The notes under the pieces: generated by a model | The model's input: the letters and a program-made list of their open reading frames with translations, nothing else | Databases searched by the model: none | Told to the model about the DNA's origin: nothing | Assembly (NCBI RefSeq): GCF_011617705.1 | Contig: NZ_CP050154.1 | Coordinates: 558,001 to 622,000 of the forward strand | Direction: 5' to 3' | DNA length: 64,000 bases | Origin: Brevibacterium limosum | GTDB taxonomy: Bacteria; Actinomycetota; Actinomycetes; Actinomycetales; Brevibacteriaceae | Translations under genes and position numbers: made by a program | Shown here: positions 10,641 through 18,994 of the stretch, piece after piece | How positions within the stretch are numbered: the first letter of the stretch is position 1 | How the letters are laid out: each line of letters starts with the position of its first letter

Positions 10641-11776
10641 GCACAGCGAACCAGGCAGTGACCCCGACCATCCCGGACACGGTCGACATCGACGGGCAGG
10701 ATTGGACCATTCGCCGAGCCTGGCCCGCGGGAGACGGTCGTATCGCGTGGGAAGCGACGCGGCCGGGAAATGGGCTTCGGGTCGGCTACCTCGACGAACA
10801 CGGGGTGAGGGTCTTCGCCGCGGATCGTGACCCGAAGCTGCCGGGACTCGCCGAGCTGCTCGACGACGGAGGCCGACTGGTCTCTCACCGGCCGGGCAAG
10901 CGCGCCGTCGTCCGTCTGTCCGACGGCAGCTTCGCGAAATGCGTTCGTTCGGGTCGAACCGCGGCAATCCTCGCGGGGCAGCGCCGGGCACAGGCATTCG
11001 CCGTCGGGTTCGCACTGCCGGAGGTCCTCGCCGCCGACGACTCGACTGTCGTCCTCTCCCGACTGCCCGGAGTCGAACTCCACGATCCGGCCCGCCTCGG
11101 TGAGGACTGGAAACGGGCGTGGTCCGAATGCCTCGAGGCCTGGGCCCGGGCCGGCTCGAGTGGCCAGAGCTGCGATGCAGCGCATGCCGAAACCGCGACG
11201 GGCGCCGGGTTCAGAGGCAGCGAGACGCCCGTGCACACTGCGGGCTCGGAGATGCGTGTGCTCGCGGAATGGCGAGAGCGGGCCGCGGATCTTCTCGGCT
11301 CCCTTCGCCGCCGAGTCGATGGACTCATCGCCGAAGTGAGCACTGAGCTGATCGACCAGGCACCCGAGACAGTGGAAGGGCGCGAATCTGGCTGGGGCCC
11401 GATCCATAGGGACCTCCACGACAAGCAGCTGATGTGGGATCCGGTCGCGGGCCCGGGCCTGCTCGACGTCGACACGGTCTGCCTCGGGGAGCGCGAACTC
11501 GACCTCGGAAATCTCGCGGCCCACGCCCGCTGGCGATGTGCGCAGGGGATCTGGACCGATTCGGAAGCCGAGGTCGTGCTCGAAGCCATTCGCGCGACTG
11601 CCTCGGCGAGCGGATCGGACACAGCACGGGTGCGCATCTATGAGCGGGCTGCCCTGCTGCGGCTGGTCTGCGTCTATGCGTTCAGACCGCGGTGGAGCGA
11701 TCGCACGGGAATCCTTCTCGACGCTGTCGAGTCGATCCCGTTTGAGGCGGTGGGGCGGCAGGCGTCGACCCGCTAG
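10637..11776 (+). CDS. APH-fold phosphotransferase (second of two)
   Basis: The start is the ATG at 10637, overlapping the previous stop, giving 379 residues. The catalytic loop I-H-R-D-L-H-D-K-Q-L starts near residue 256 and the metal-binding L-L-D-V-D-T near 275-280, closer to the choline/homoserine-kinase style than the first copy. The N-terminal lobe is acidic and divergent. It is the last gene of the unbroken series that starts at 3425. Two kinases of the same fold but clearly different sequence suggest two sequential phosphorylations or two substrates. Function beyond a small-molecule kinase is not supported. Confidence 0.78.
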   Translation: MSTANQAVTPTIPDTVDIDGQDWTIRRAWPAGDGRIAWEATRPGNGLRVGYLDEHGVRVFAADRDPKLPGLAELLDDGGRLVSHRPGKRAVVRLSDGSFAKCVRSGRTAAILAGQRRAQAFAVGFALPEVLAADDSTVVLSRLPGVELHDPARLGEDWKRAWSECLEAWARAGSSGQSCDAAHAETATGAGFRGSETPVHTAGSEMRVLAEWRERAADLLGSLRRRVDGLIAEVSTELIDQAPETVEGRESGWGPIHRDLHDKQLMWDPVAGPGLLDVDTVCLGERELDLGNLAAHARWRCAQGIWTDSEAEVVLEAIRATASASGSDTARVRIYERAALLRLVCVYAFRPRWSDRTGILLDAVESIPFEAVGRQASTR

Positions 11777-11781
11777 TCTGC

Positions 11782-12174
11782 ATGTTGGTGCGTGACCGGA
11801 ACGGGTGGGTGCTTCCGGCGGATCCGCGTGCGGTGGGCAGGATCTCACGGTTTTCCCGGGTCGTGGGCATCGGCTGCGCGATCATCGGTGGGTGATCGGC
11901 CGACTACGCGGATCTCGTCTCGATCCACGCTCGCATCGGACCCAGGCCGATCCATTGGTCCACGACCATGGCCAAGACCGCAGGCAATGAGCTCGCCGCC
12001 ACCCTGGTCGGTCGGGGCCGAACCGTCCACGAGCTCGTCATCCGCCGACGCAGCGGTCCGGATATCCGAGCCGACCTGTCCATGCACACGAGTCCCGCGA
12101 GTTTCACGCAGCTGGTCGATCAGCTGCGGGGGCTCCTCGCTCCGTACTCGATTCCCGTCGAGTTTCGACGCTGA
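11782..12174 (+). pseudogene. Hypothetical protein gene interrupted by an in-frame TGA
   Basis: One reading frame runs from the ATG at 11782 to the TGA at 12172-12174 with a single internal stop (TGA, 11893-11895). The 37 codons before it and the 92 after it both look like protein (V-L-P-A-D-P-R-A-V-G-R-I-S-R before; Y-A-D-L-V-S-I-H-A-R-I-G after). The only ATG after the stop is at 11968, which would remove the best-looking part of the second half. I read this as a nonsense-mutated gene of about 130 residues, or two separate short genes; no SECIS-like evidence for selenocysteine was looked for or seen. The family is not recognised. It begins 5 bp after the kinase operon. Confidence 0.4.
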
Positions 12175-12225
12175 GTGCGGTCGTCACAGGACTGAGGTCG
12201 GTGTGTGGGCGTCAGTCTGCCGCTC

Positions 12226-13266
12226 TCATTCGGCGGTGCTGCGGCGAGCATCTCCCCAGATGTCGACGCCGGAGTCGACGGCGAACTCGTCGATCGCCTG
12301 CAGCTCATCGACGCTCAGCGGCGCAGCGTCGAGGGCCGCGACATTGTGCTCGAGCTGCTCGACGCGGCTGGCCCCGATGACCACCGAGGACACCCGGTCA
12401 TCGCGCAGAGCCCAGGACAGGGCCATCTGCGCCAGGGACTGACCGCGGGCGGCGGCGATGTCGTTCAGTCTGCGGATGCGAGCGAGGTTGTCCTCGTCTA
12501 AGAACCCCTCCTTGAACGACGGTTTGGCCTTGCCTGCGCGCGACTCCGCGGGCACGCCGCGAAGGTACTTGTCGGTGAGGAGGCCCTGGGCGAGCGGGGA
12601 GAAGCAGATGACCCCGAGGCCCTCGTCGTTCGTGGTCTCGAGCAGCCCGTCGTCTTCGATCCACCGGTTGATCATCGAGTACGACGGCTGGTGGATGAGC
12701 AGGGGAGTGCCGAAGTCGCGAGCGATCTGCGAGGCGCGGGCCGTGTCGGCGGCAGAATATGAGGAGATGCCGGCGTACAGGGCGCGGCCCGACCTGACGG
12801 CGGTGTCGAGGGCGCCGATGGTCTCCTCGAGCGGGGTCGAGGCGTCGGGGCGGTGGGAATAGAAGATGTCGACATAGTCGAGGCCGAGTCGGCGCAGGGA
12901 CGCATCGAGGCTGGCCAGGAGGTACTTGCGACTGCCCCCGGGGCCTCCATAGGGTCCGGGGTGCATGTTCCAGCCGGCCTTCGTCGAGATGATGAGCTCA
13001 TCGCGGTAGGGGTGGAGGTCCTCGCGCAGCAGCCTGCCGAAGTTGATCTCCGCCGAGCCCGGAGGAGGACCGTAGTTGTTCGCCAGGTCGAAGTGCGTGA
13101 TGCCCAGATCGAAGGCCCGCCGGACGGTGTCGCGCTGGTTCTGGAAGGCGACGTCATCACCGAAGTTGTGCCACAGCCCCAGCGACAGGGCCGGAAGGAC
13201 GAGTCCGGACCGGCCGACCGGGCGGAAGGTCATCGAGTCGTAGCGGTTCTCGGCTGCGTGAAACAC
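12226..13266 (-). CDS. Aldo/keto reductase, YghZ-like
   Basis: The protein has 346 residues and starts at GTG with AGGAGA upstream. It has the catalytic tetrad context of AKRs: T-H-F-D-L-A-N-N-Y-G (Asp and Tyr), I-I-S-T-K-A-G (Lys) and F-Y-S-H-R-P-D (His). The G-P-P-P-G-S-A-E loop and W-N-M-H-P-G-P-Y-G segment are characteristic of the YghZ / L-glyceraldehyde-3-phosphate reductase group (AKR14). It is probably a cytosolic NADPH-dependent carbonyl reductase acting on small aldehydes. It lies alone on this strand apart from the pterin dehydratase 64 bp upstream. Confidence 0.9.
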   Translation of the reverse strand: MFHAAENRYDSMTFRPVGRSGLVLPALSLGLWHNFGDDVAFQNQRDTVRRAFDLGITHFDLANNYGPPPGSAEINFGRLLREDLHPYRDELIISTKAGWNMHPGPYGGPGGSRKYLLASLDASLRRLGLDYVDIFYSHRPDASTPLEETIGALDTAVRSGRALYAGISSYSAADTARASQIARDFGTPLLIHQPSYSMINRWIEDDGLLETTNDEGLGVICFSPLAQGLLTDKYLRGVPAESRAGKAKPSFKEGFLDEDNLARIRRLNDIAAARGQSLAQMALSWALRDDRVSSVVIGASRVEQLEHNVAALDAAPLSVDELQAIDEFAVDSGVDIWGDARRSTAE

Positions 13267-13329
13267 ACATTCTCCTGGTCACGAGGCGGCTGAGCCTCCA
13301 GCCTAGTACGAACCCGGGTGACCGGCCGC

Positions 13330-13650
13330 TCAGTCCGCGTTCGAGTCAGCCTTCACCCCCGCCGAGGCAGCCAACTTGCTGATCGTGCCCGCGAGGTCGA
13401 GGTCGCGTTCGGTCACGGCACCGGTGTCATGGCTGGTCAGCTGAATGTCGACGTGAGGGAACGTCAGAGTGATGTCGGGGTGGTGGCCGGCGTCCTCTGC
13501 CGCGGCACCGATCTTGTTGACGAGGTCGAGACCGGTCGCGAAGTCACCGGTGAGCAGACGCGTGGCGATCGAGTCCTTTCGGGCCTGCCAGTCGGCCAGG
13601 CCCTTGTCGTTGAGAGTATCGAGCAGTTCCTGTCCGGTATATGCAGTCAT
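13330..13650 (-). CDS. 4a-hydroxytetrahydrobiopterin (pterin carbinolamine) dehydratase
   Basis: The protein has 106 residues, the normal length for the PCD/DCoH family. It shows the signature A-G-H-H-P-D-I-T-L-T-F and the C-terminal L-T-S-H-D-T-G-A-V-T-E-R-D segment, with both conserved histidine positions. The enzyme dehydrates 4a-hydroxy-tetrahydrobiopterin so the cofactor can be recycled; in bacteria without aromatic hydroxylases its role is less certain. No aromatic amino acid hydroxylase is in view. It is transcribed divergently from the GntP permease, with 80 bp between starts. Confidence 0.92.
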   Translation of the reverse strand: MTAYTGQELLDTLNDKGLADWQARKDSIATRLLTGDFATGLDLVNKIGAAAEDAGHHPDITLTFPHVDIQLTSHDTGAVTERDLDLAGTISKLAASAGVKADSNAD

Positions 13651-13730
13651 GCTTCCATGCTAGGAACCGCAACGGCATCCGTGAACCCCCTGCTCCTGAC
13701 TCCACTGGGCAGAGGCGTAACGTTGCCCCA

Positions 13731-15116
13731 GTGATTGGCTCAACCGCATACCTCGTGACGCTTCTCTTCGCGTCGATCGCGCTGCTCATCCTCCTCATCA
13801 ACTGGAAGACGAAGCTGCATCCGTTCCTCGCCCTCCTCATCACCTCAGCGGTGACGGCTCTTGCGGCTGGTGAGGAGATCGGCAAGATCCCGGAAACGAT
13901 CGTCGCCGGAGCCGGGGACACCCTCGGCGAGACAGGTGTCGTCGTCGCGCTCGGAGCGATGCTCGGCCGCCTTCTGGCAGACAGCGGCGCAATCCAGCGG
14001 ATCGCGAACCTCGTCATCGAGCATTCCTCGCCGAAGGCTGCGCCGTGGATCATGACGGGCGTCGCCTTCATCATCGGCATCCCGATGTTCTTCGAGGTCG
14101 GCCTCGTCGTCCTCATCCCGGTCATCTACGCAGTCGCCTCGCAGCTGGAGAAGAAGACCGGCCAGAAGAAGCTGTGGTACCTGCGGATCCTAGTCCCCGC
14201 GATCGCCGCTCTTGCCTGCCTCCACGGTATGGTCCCGCCCCACCCGGGGCCGCTCATCGCCGTGTCCGGACTCAACGCGAACGTCGGAACGACGATCGGA
14301 CTCGGCCTGGTGTGTGCCATCCCGACCGTCATCCTCGCTGGTCCGGTGTACGCCCGCTGGATCGCCCCGCGGGTGAAGCTCGAACCGACCGCCGACCTCA
14401 TCGACCAGTACACCGGGGCCCGCGCCGAGGTGGACTCACGGGAGCTGCGCACGATCCCGATCTGGCTCGCCTTCGTCACCGTCCTCGTCCCCGTGGTCCT
14501 CATGCTCGTGCATACCGTGGTGCAGCTCGTGGCGCCGCAATCGTCGTTCGAGCCAGTCGCCGAGGTGATCGGCAACCCGGTCATCGCCATGCTGGCAGGA
14601 GTCATCTTCGCCGCCATCGCGCTCGGGTGGACCTCGGGAATGGGCGGCGAGCGGATCCGCAGCTCCTTCGGCGACAGCCTCAAGTCGATCGCCGGAGTCA
14701 TCCTCATCATCGGCGGCGGTGGTGCCTTCAACGAGGTGCTCAAGGACTCGGGCATCGGCGACGCCGTCGTCGGCGCGACCTCTCATCTGGAGATGAACCT
14801 CATCCTGCTCGGCTGGTTCATCGGCATCCTGCTGTCGTTCGCCACCGGATCGGCGACCGTCGGAATCACCTCGGCCACCGGCATCGTCGCACCTCTCATC
14901 GGTGATCACTCCGGGGCGTACGTGTCTCTGGTCGTCATTGCGATCGGCTCGGGATCGATCGGTCTGAACTGGGTCAACCATGCGGGATTCTGGTTCGTCA
15001 AGGAGAGCTTCGGCATGACGATCGGTCAGGCGACGAAGACTCACATGATGGTCCAGACCCTCGTCAGCGTCTTCGGGCTGATCTTCGCCTTCCTGCTTTC
15101 GCTCCTCTTCGTCTGA
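13731..15116 (+). CDS. GntP-family permease (gluconate/hydroxy-acid:H+ symporter)
   Basis: The protein has 461 residues from the GTG at 13731; the frame is open further upstream but runs into the divergent gene and is not hydrophobic there. It is polytopic, about 12 helices. Typical GntP features are the early L-L-I-N-W-K-T-K-L-H-P-F-L-A-L-L segment, V-P-P-H-P-G-P near residue 167, and the late G-S-A-T-V-G-I-T-S-A-T-G. Substrates in the family include gluconate, D-serine and glycerate; specificity cannot be assigned. It is followed by a long palindromic repeat and then the regulator of a MurNAc operon. Confidence 0.9.
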   Translation: MIGSTAYLVTLLFASIALLILLINWKTKLHPFLALLITSAVTALAAGEEIGKIPETIVAGAGDTLGETGVVVALGAMLGRLLADSGAIQRIANLVIEHSSPKAAPWIMTGVAFIIGIPMFFEVGLVVLIPVIYAVASQLEKKTGQKKLWYLRILVPAIAALACLHGMVPPHPGPLIAVSGLNANVGTTIGLGLVCAIPTVILAGPVYARWIAPRVKLEPTADLIDQYTGARAEVDSRELRTIPIWLAFVTVLVPVVLMLVHTVVQLVAPQSSFEPVAEVIGNPVIAMLAGVIFAAIALGWTSGMGGERIRSSFGDSLKSIAGVILIIGGGGAFNEVLKDSGIGDAVVGATSHLEMNLILLGWFIGILLSFATGSATVGITSATGIVAPLIGDHSGAYVSLVVIAIGSGSIGLNWVNHAGFWFVKESFGMTIGQATKTHMMVQTLVSVFGLIFAFLLSLLFV

Positions 15117-15187
15117 CAGCCGTCAGGGACCCACCGTAGGGCACCCAGCGTGCGCTGCCCGAGGCACCCCTCGAGCCGAAAGCACGT

Positions 15188-15251
15188 CAGGTAACGCGAA
15201 GCTCGAAAAAGTCGTCGCCGGTGACGACTCTTTCGAGATTCGCGTTACCTG
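15188..15251. repeat. 64-bp palindromic intergenic repeat, copy 1
   Basis: An almost perfect inverted repeat of 64 bp, CAGGTAACGCGAA...TTCGCGTTACCTG, with arms of about 30 bp and almost no loop. A second copy with the same length and nearly the same sequence is at 21218-21281. It sits 72 bp after the permease stop and could act as a terminator. Its conservation between copies suggests a dispersed repeat family rather than a chance terminator. There is no T-tract of note. Confidence 0.85.
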
Positions 15252-15315
15252 AGGGGTGTGCGCGCGGATTTCGCGAGAGTGGCGACAGGAAAAACGCCTC
15301 GAGCCACCACAAAAT

Positions 15316-15328
15316 AGACCAGTGGTCT
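15316..15328. promoter_or_regulatory. Likely GntR/HutC operator: AGACCAGTGGTCT
   Basis: A perfect 13-bp palindrome with half-sites AGACCA / TGGTCT around a single G, 35 bp before the regulator GTG. The half-site TGGTCT is the same as in DasR/NagR-type (HutC subfamily) operators. It overlaps a possible promoter (TTGATT around 15328-15333). I infer autoregulation of the MurNAc operon by the regulator that follows. Confidence 0.65.
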
Positions 15329-15363
15329 TGATTTCGTGATGTGTCTTATGCCTCAATGGTGTC

Positions 15364-16164
15364 GTGACGAAATTCCACGCCATCCGGGACCAGCTCCTCG
15401 ACCGGCTCGAGGGCATGGCCGCCGGCGAGCAGTTCCCGCCGGAACGGCAGCTCGCCGAGACCCTGGGCATTTCGCGGATGACCCTGCGTCGAGCCATCGA
15501 CGAACTCGTCGCCAAAGGGATGGTGCGCAGGCGTCACGGCACGGGAGTCTTCGCCCTCAGCCCGAAGCTCGACCAGCCGCTGGCTGCGAGCTCCTTCACC
15601 GAAGACATGCTCGCGCGCGGAATGCGTCCCGGCTCGCACAACCTCAGCTTCGACACCACCCGGGCCGGCGCGCACATCGCACGGCGCCTACACCTCGGCG
15701 AAGACGACGAGGTCATCGCTGTTCTGCGCCTGCGCCTGGCCGATGACGAGCCGATCGCCCTCGAGGAACTCCACATTCCCTCCGCCCTTGTCCCTGGGCT
15801 GAGCGCCGGCGACCTCGAGAACCAGTCCTTCTACGAACTGCTGCGCAGCCGCTTCGGCATCCGCCTCAACCACAGCGTGCAGACGATCGAACCGACCCTC
15901 CTCGACGCCGCCGAAGCCCAGCACCTCGGTGTTGATGAACTCTCCCCGGCGCTGCTGTTCGAACGCATCTCCCGCGGTACCGATGACCGACCTTTCGAGT
16001 TCGTCCGCTCCGTCTATCGCGGCGACCGGTACAAGGTCCGCACCGAACTCACCGTCCCCGGCCCAGCTGCCGCCGCTCAGACAGATCCTGCCGAGGCCGT
16101 CCCCGCCACAGACACCGCACCCGCTACCATCGCCCCGACCAGCACAGGCGGAGAGCAGCCATGA
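15364..16164 (+). CDS. GntR-family (HutC subfamily) transcriptional regulator of the MurNAc operon
   Basis: The protein has 266 residues from a GTG start. The N-terminal winged helix contains F-P-P-E-R-Q-L-A-E-T-L-G-I-S-R-M-T-L-R-R-A-I-D-E-L and the family wing R-R-H-G-T-G-V-F. The C-terminal UTRA domain (~80-240) is the ligand sensor of HutC proteins, which often bind sugar phosphates such as GlcNAc-6-P. The first gene of the operon overlaps it (ATGA with anmK), so it is probably co-transcribed and self-regulated through the palindrome at 15316-15328. The last ~30 residues are Ala/Thr/Pro-rich. The likely effector is MurNAc-6-P or GlcNAc-6-P (inference). Confidence 0.9.
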   Translation: MTKFHAIRDQLLDRLEGMAAGEQFPPERQLAETLGISRMTLRRAIDELVAKGMVRRRHGTGVFALSPKLDQPLAASSFTEDMLARGMRPGSHNLSFDTTRAGAHIARRLHLGEDDEVIAVLRLRLADDEPIALEELHIPSALVPGLSAGDLENQSFYELLRSRFGIRLNHSVQTIEPTLLDAAEAQHLGVDELSPALLFERISRGTDDRPFEFVRSVYRGDRYKVRTELTVPGPAAAAQTDPAEAVPATDTAPATIAPTSTGGEQP

Positions 16165-17372
16165 TCATCGCCGGACTCATGACCGGAACCTCCGCCGACG
16201 GCCTCGACCTCGTCATCGCCGAGTTCCTGCCCGATCCGACCGTCGGCTCCGACCTCGTCGGCGCCGACCCGACAACTCTGACCGTGCGCATCCTCGCCGA
16301 ACGCGAAACCCCCTTCGACGAGGAACTCGCCGCCGACATGCTCCGCCTCCTCGAACCCACAGACATGCCGCTGTCCCTGGTCAGCAGCGTCGACGCCCGC
16401 CTCGGCCGCTTCTGTGCCGAAGCCCTGTCCGAACTCTGCGCCGACCACGATCTCTCACCCGACCTCGTCGTCTCCCATGGACAGACCGTCCGACACGACA
16501 TCACCGACGGGCAGGTCACTTCGACCCTCCAACTCGGGCAGCCGGCCTTCATCGCCGAGCGGCTCGGTATTCCCGTGCTCTCCGATGTGCGTTCCCGCGA
16601 CGTCGCAGCCGGTGGACAGGGCGCTCCGCTCGTCGGGCTGCTCGATTCCCTTCTGCTCTCCGAGGTCGAGGCTCCGACCGCGGTGCTCAACCTCGGCGGG
16701 ATCGCGAACATCACCGTCATCACTCCCGGTCAGGACCCCATTGCCTTCGACACGGGCCCGGCCAACGCCCTCATCGACGTCCTCGCCCGCCGCATCACCG
16801 ACGACCGACTGGGCTACGACCGCGATGGTGCGCTCGCCGCGGCCGGAACCGTCGACGAGGACCTGCTCACCGCGCTCCTGGCCGAACCCTTCTATGCACG
16901 AACCGCCCCGAAATCGACGGGCAAGGAACTCTTCCACGCCGCCTACCTCGACTCATTCCTCGAATCCCGCCCCCACCTCGGCGACCATGATCGGATCGCC
17001 ACGGTCACCGCGCTGACCGCGCACACGATCGCCGAGGCGGTCCGCAGCTACGACGTCACCACCGTCATCGCCTCGGGAGGTGGGACGCGCAATCCCGAAC
17101 TCATGCGCCTCCTCGGCGCGGAACTGGGCGAGAACATCGAGCTGACCAGCACCGACGCCGCCCTCGGGCTGCCCGAAGGAAGCAAGGAAGCACTGCTCAT
17201 GGCACTCCTCGGATGGCTGAGCTGGCACGGACTCGACGGCACCGCACCGAGCCTGACCGGAGCGAGAGGTCCGCGCATCGCCGGGCGCTTCACTCCCGGT
17301 GACGGGCCGCTGCGCCTGCCCGAGCCCCTCCACCGACGACCCACCCGACTGAGACTGACGGACAGAGGCTGA
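16161..17372 (+). CDS. anmK: Anhydro-N-acetylmuramic acid kinase
   Basis: The protein has 403 residues with the AnmK signature M-T-G-T-S-A-D-G-L-D at the N-terminus, S-H-G-Q-T-V-R-H, L-G-G-I-A-N-I-T-V, D-T-G-P-A-N and A-S-G-G-G-T-R-N-P. It cleaves the 1,6-anhydro ring of anhMurNAc and phosphorylates it to MurNAc-6-phosphate, the substrate of MurQ encoded two genes downstream. It starts at an ATG overlapping the regulator stop. The C-terminal ~30 residues are Arg/Pro-rich and probably not conserved. The enzyme is cytosolic, so anhMurNAc must be imported or generated inside the cell. Confidence 0.95.
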   Translation: MIIAGLMTGTSADGLDLVIAEFLPDPTVGSDLVGADPTTLTVRILAERETPFDEELAADMLRLLEPTDMPLSLVSSVDARLGRFCAEALSELCADHDLSPDLVVSHGQTVRHDITDGQVTSTLQLGQPAFIAERLGIPVLSDVRSRDVAAGGQGAPLVGLLDSLLLSEVEAPTAVLNLGGIANITVITPGQDPIAFDTGPANALIDVLARRITDDRLGYDRDGALAAAGTVDEDLLTALLAEPFYARTAPKSTGKELFHAAYLDSFLESRPHLGDHDRIATVTALTAHTIAEAVRSYDVTTVIASGGGTRNPELMRLLGAELGENIELTSTDAALGLPEGSKEALLMALLGWLSWHGLDGTAPSLTGARGPRIAGRFTPGDGPLRLPEPLHRRPTRLRLTDRG

Positions 17373-17482
17373 CCGACTGAACCGCGGTCGGCTCCGACAC
17401 CGCCCGTACGGCCCCACCGACAAACCGACCACGACTCCACAATCGAACCCGACACACTCCACACCCCAACAAGGAGAGACCA

Positions 17483-18994
17483 ATGCAGATCATCGACGTC
17501 CTGGTGATCATCGCCTATCTCGTCGCAACGGCGTGGCTGGGACTGGCGCTGAGCGGAAAGCAGAGCAGCCTCAAGGGCTACTTCCTCGGCGGGCGCGACC
17601 TGCCGTGGTGGGCCGTCTGCCTGTCCGTCGTCGCCACCGAGACGAGCGCGCTCACCGTCATCGGCATCCCCGTCATGAGCTACCTCGGCGACCTCAACTA
17701 CCTGCAGCTGGGACTGGGCTACATCCTCGGCCGCGTCGTCGTCGCCTACTTCATGCTCCCGCGCTACTACGACGGTGAGATGATCACCGCCTACGCCTAC
17801 CTGGGCAAACGCTTCGGCCAGTCGACGCAGACCACGGCCGGCGTGACCTTTCTCTTCACCCGTCTGCTCGCCGACGGCATCCGCGTGCTCGCCGCGGCCA
17901 TCCCGCTCAAGGTCATCCTCGACGGGCTCGGCATCCACACGAACTACTTCGTCATCATCGTCGTCCTCTCGCTCGTCACGATCGTGTACACGTTCATCGG
18001 CGGCATCAAGGCCGTCGTCTGGGTCGATGTCGCGCAGATGATCCTCTACGTCCTCGGCGGGATCCTCGCGATCATCATCATCTCGGCATCGATCGGCGGC
18101 GGCTGGTTCGCCGAGGCGGTCGAAGCCGGGAAGGCGAACATCTTCGTATTCGAAGGCAACCCGATCTCCGCGGATGCGTCATTCATCCCGTCGTTCCTCG
18201 GCGGCGCAGTCTTCGCCATGGCCTCGCACGGGTCCGACCAGCTCATCGTCCAGCGACTCCTGTCCTGCCGGTCGAAGCTCGAGGCGCAGAAGGCGCTCAT
18301 CACCTCCGGCGTCGTCGTGGTCGTTCAGTTCGCGATCTTCCTCCTCGTCGGACTCGCGCTGTGGGCCTACTACGACCACGCGCTGCCGGCGGATCTCGGC
18401 CTGACCCGCGACGACGAGATCTTCCCGCTGTTCATCATCGAAGGTCTGCCCACCGGAATCTCGGGCCTGCTGCTGGCCGGCATCCTCGCCGCCGCGATGT
18501 CGACGCTGTCCTCGTCGCTGTCGGCTCTGTCGTCCTCGACGGTCAACGACGTGTACGCGAAGCTCAAGCGCACCCCGATGACCGACGAGCAGGGGTTCAA
18601 GGTCGGCCGCTGGGCGACGATCGGCTGGGGCATCGCATTCATCCTGCCGGCGACGGTCTTCGAATCCGACTCGGGCAACATCGTCATCCTCGCTCTCGGC
18701 ATCGCCGGCATCACCTACGGCGGTCTGCTCGGTGCGTTCGTCTTCGGCATCGTCAACAAGCGGGCCCGAGCTGTCGACGCGAACATCGCGTTCGCTCTGG
18801 CCGTGGCCGTCAACGCGTTCTTCTTCGTCATGGAGAAGTACGTCACTGGCGAGGTGTGGGTGGCATGGCAGTGGTACCCGCTGCTCGGCGTCATCGTCAC
18901 CTCCATCGTCGGCGGGCTGCTCGGCCTGCGTCACAAGACGAAGGTCGTCGAAGAGCCCACCATCGCCGAGGTGGAAGGAAGCACCCGCCCATGA
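17483..18994 (+). CDS. Sodium:solute symporter (SSS family), probable amino-sugar importer
   Basis: The protein has 503 residues with ~13 predicted helices. The start is preceded by AAGGAGAG. The SSS hallmarks are F-L-G-G-R-D-L-P-W-W-A-V near residue 37 and a Ser/Thr-rich sodium-site region (A-T-E-T-S-A-L-T) near 55. G-L-L-L-A-G-I-L-A-A-A-M-S-T-L-S-S-S-L near 330 is the classic SSS signature. In this family related members import sialic acid, glucose or N-acetyl sugars. Placed between anmK and murQ, and overlapping murQ by ATGA, it most likely brings in MurNAc or anhydro-muropeptide sugars (inference from context). Confidence 0.9.
   Translation: MQIIDVLVIIAYLVATAWLGLALSGKQSSLKGYFLGGRDLPWWAVCLSVVATETSALTVIGIPVMSYLGDLNYLQLGLGYILGRVVVAYFMLPRYYDGEMITAYAYLGKRFGQSTQTTAGVTFLFTRLLADGIRVLAAAIPLKVILDGLGIHTNYFVIIVVLSLVTIVYTFIGGIKAVVWVDVAQMILYVLGGILAIIIISASIGGGWFAEAVEAGKANIFVFEGNPISADASFIPSFLGGAVFAMASHGSDQLIVQRLLSCRSKLEAQKALITSGVVVVVQFAIFLLVGLALWAYYDHALPADLGLTRDDEIFPLFIIEGLPTGISGLLLAGILAAAMSTLSSSLSALSSSTVNDVYAKLKRTPMTDEQGFKVGRWATIGWGIAFILPATVFESDSGNIVILALGIAGITYGGLLGAFVFGIVNKRARAVDANIAFALAVAVNAFFFVMEKYVTGEVWVAWQWYPLLGVIVTSIVGGLLGLRHKTKVVEEPTIAEVEGSTRP

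Noticed and set aside
11893-11895. Selenocysteine codon
   Set aside because: No selenoprotein family resemblance and no SECIS-like structure noticed; a nonsense mutation or two small genes is simpler.
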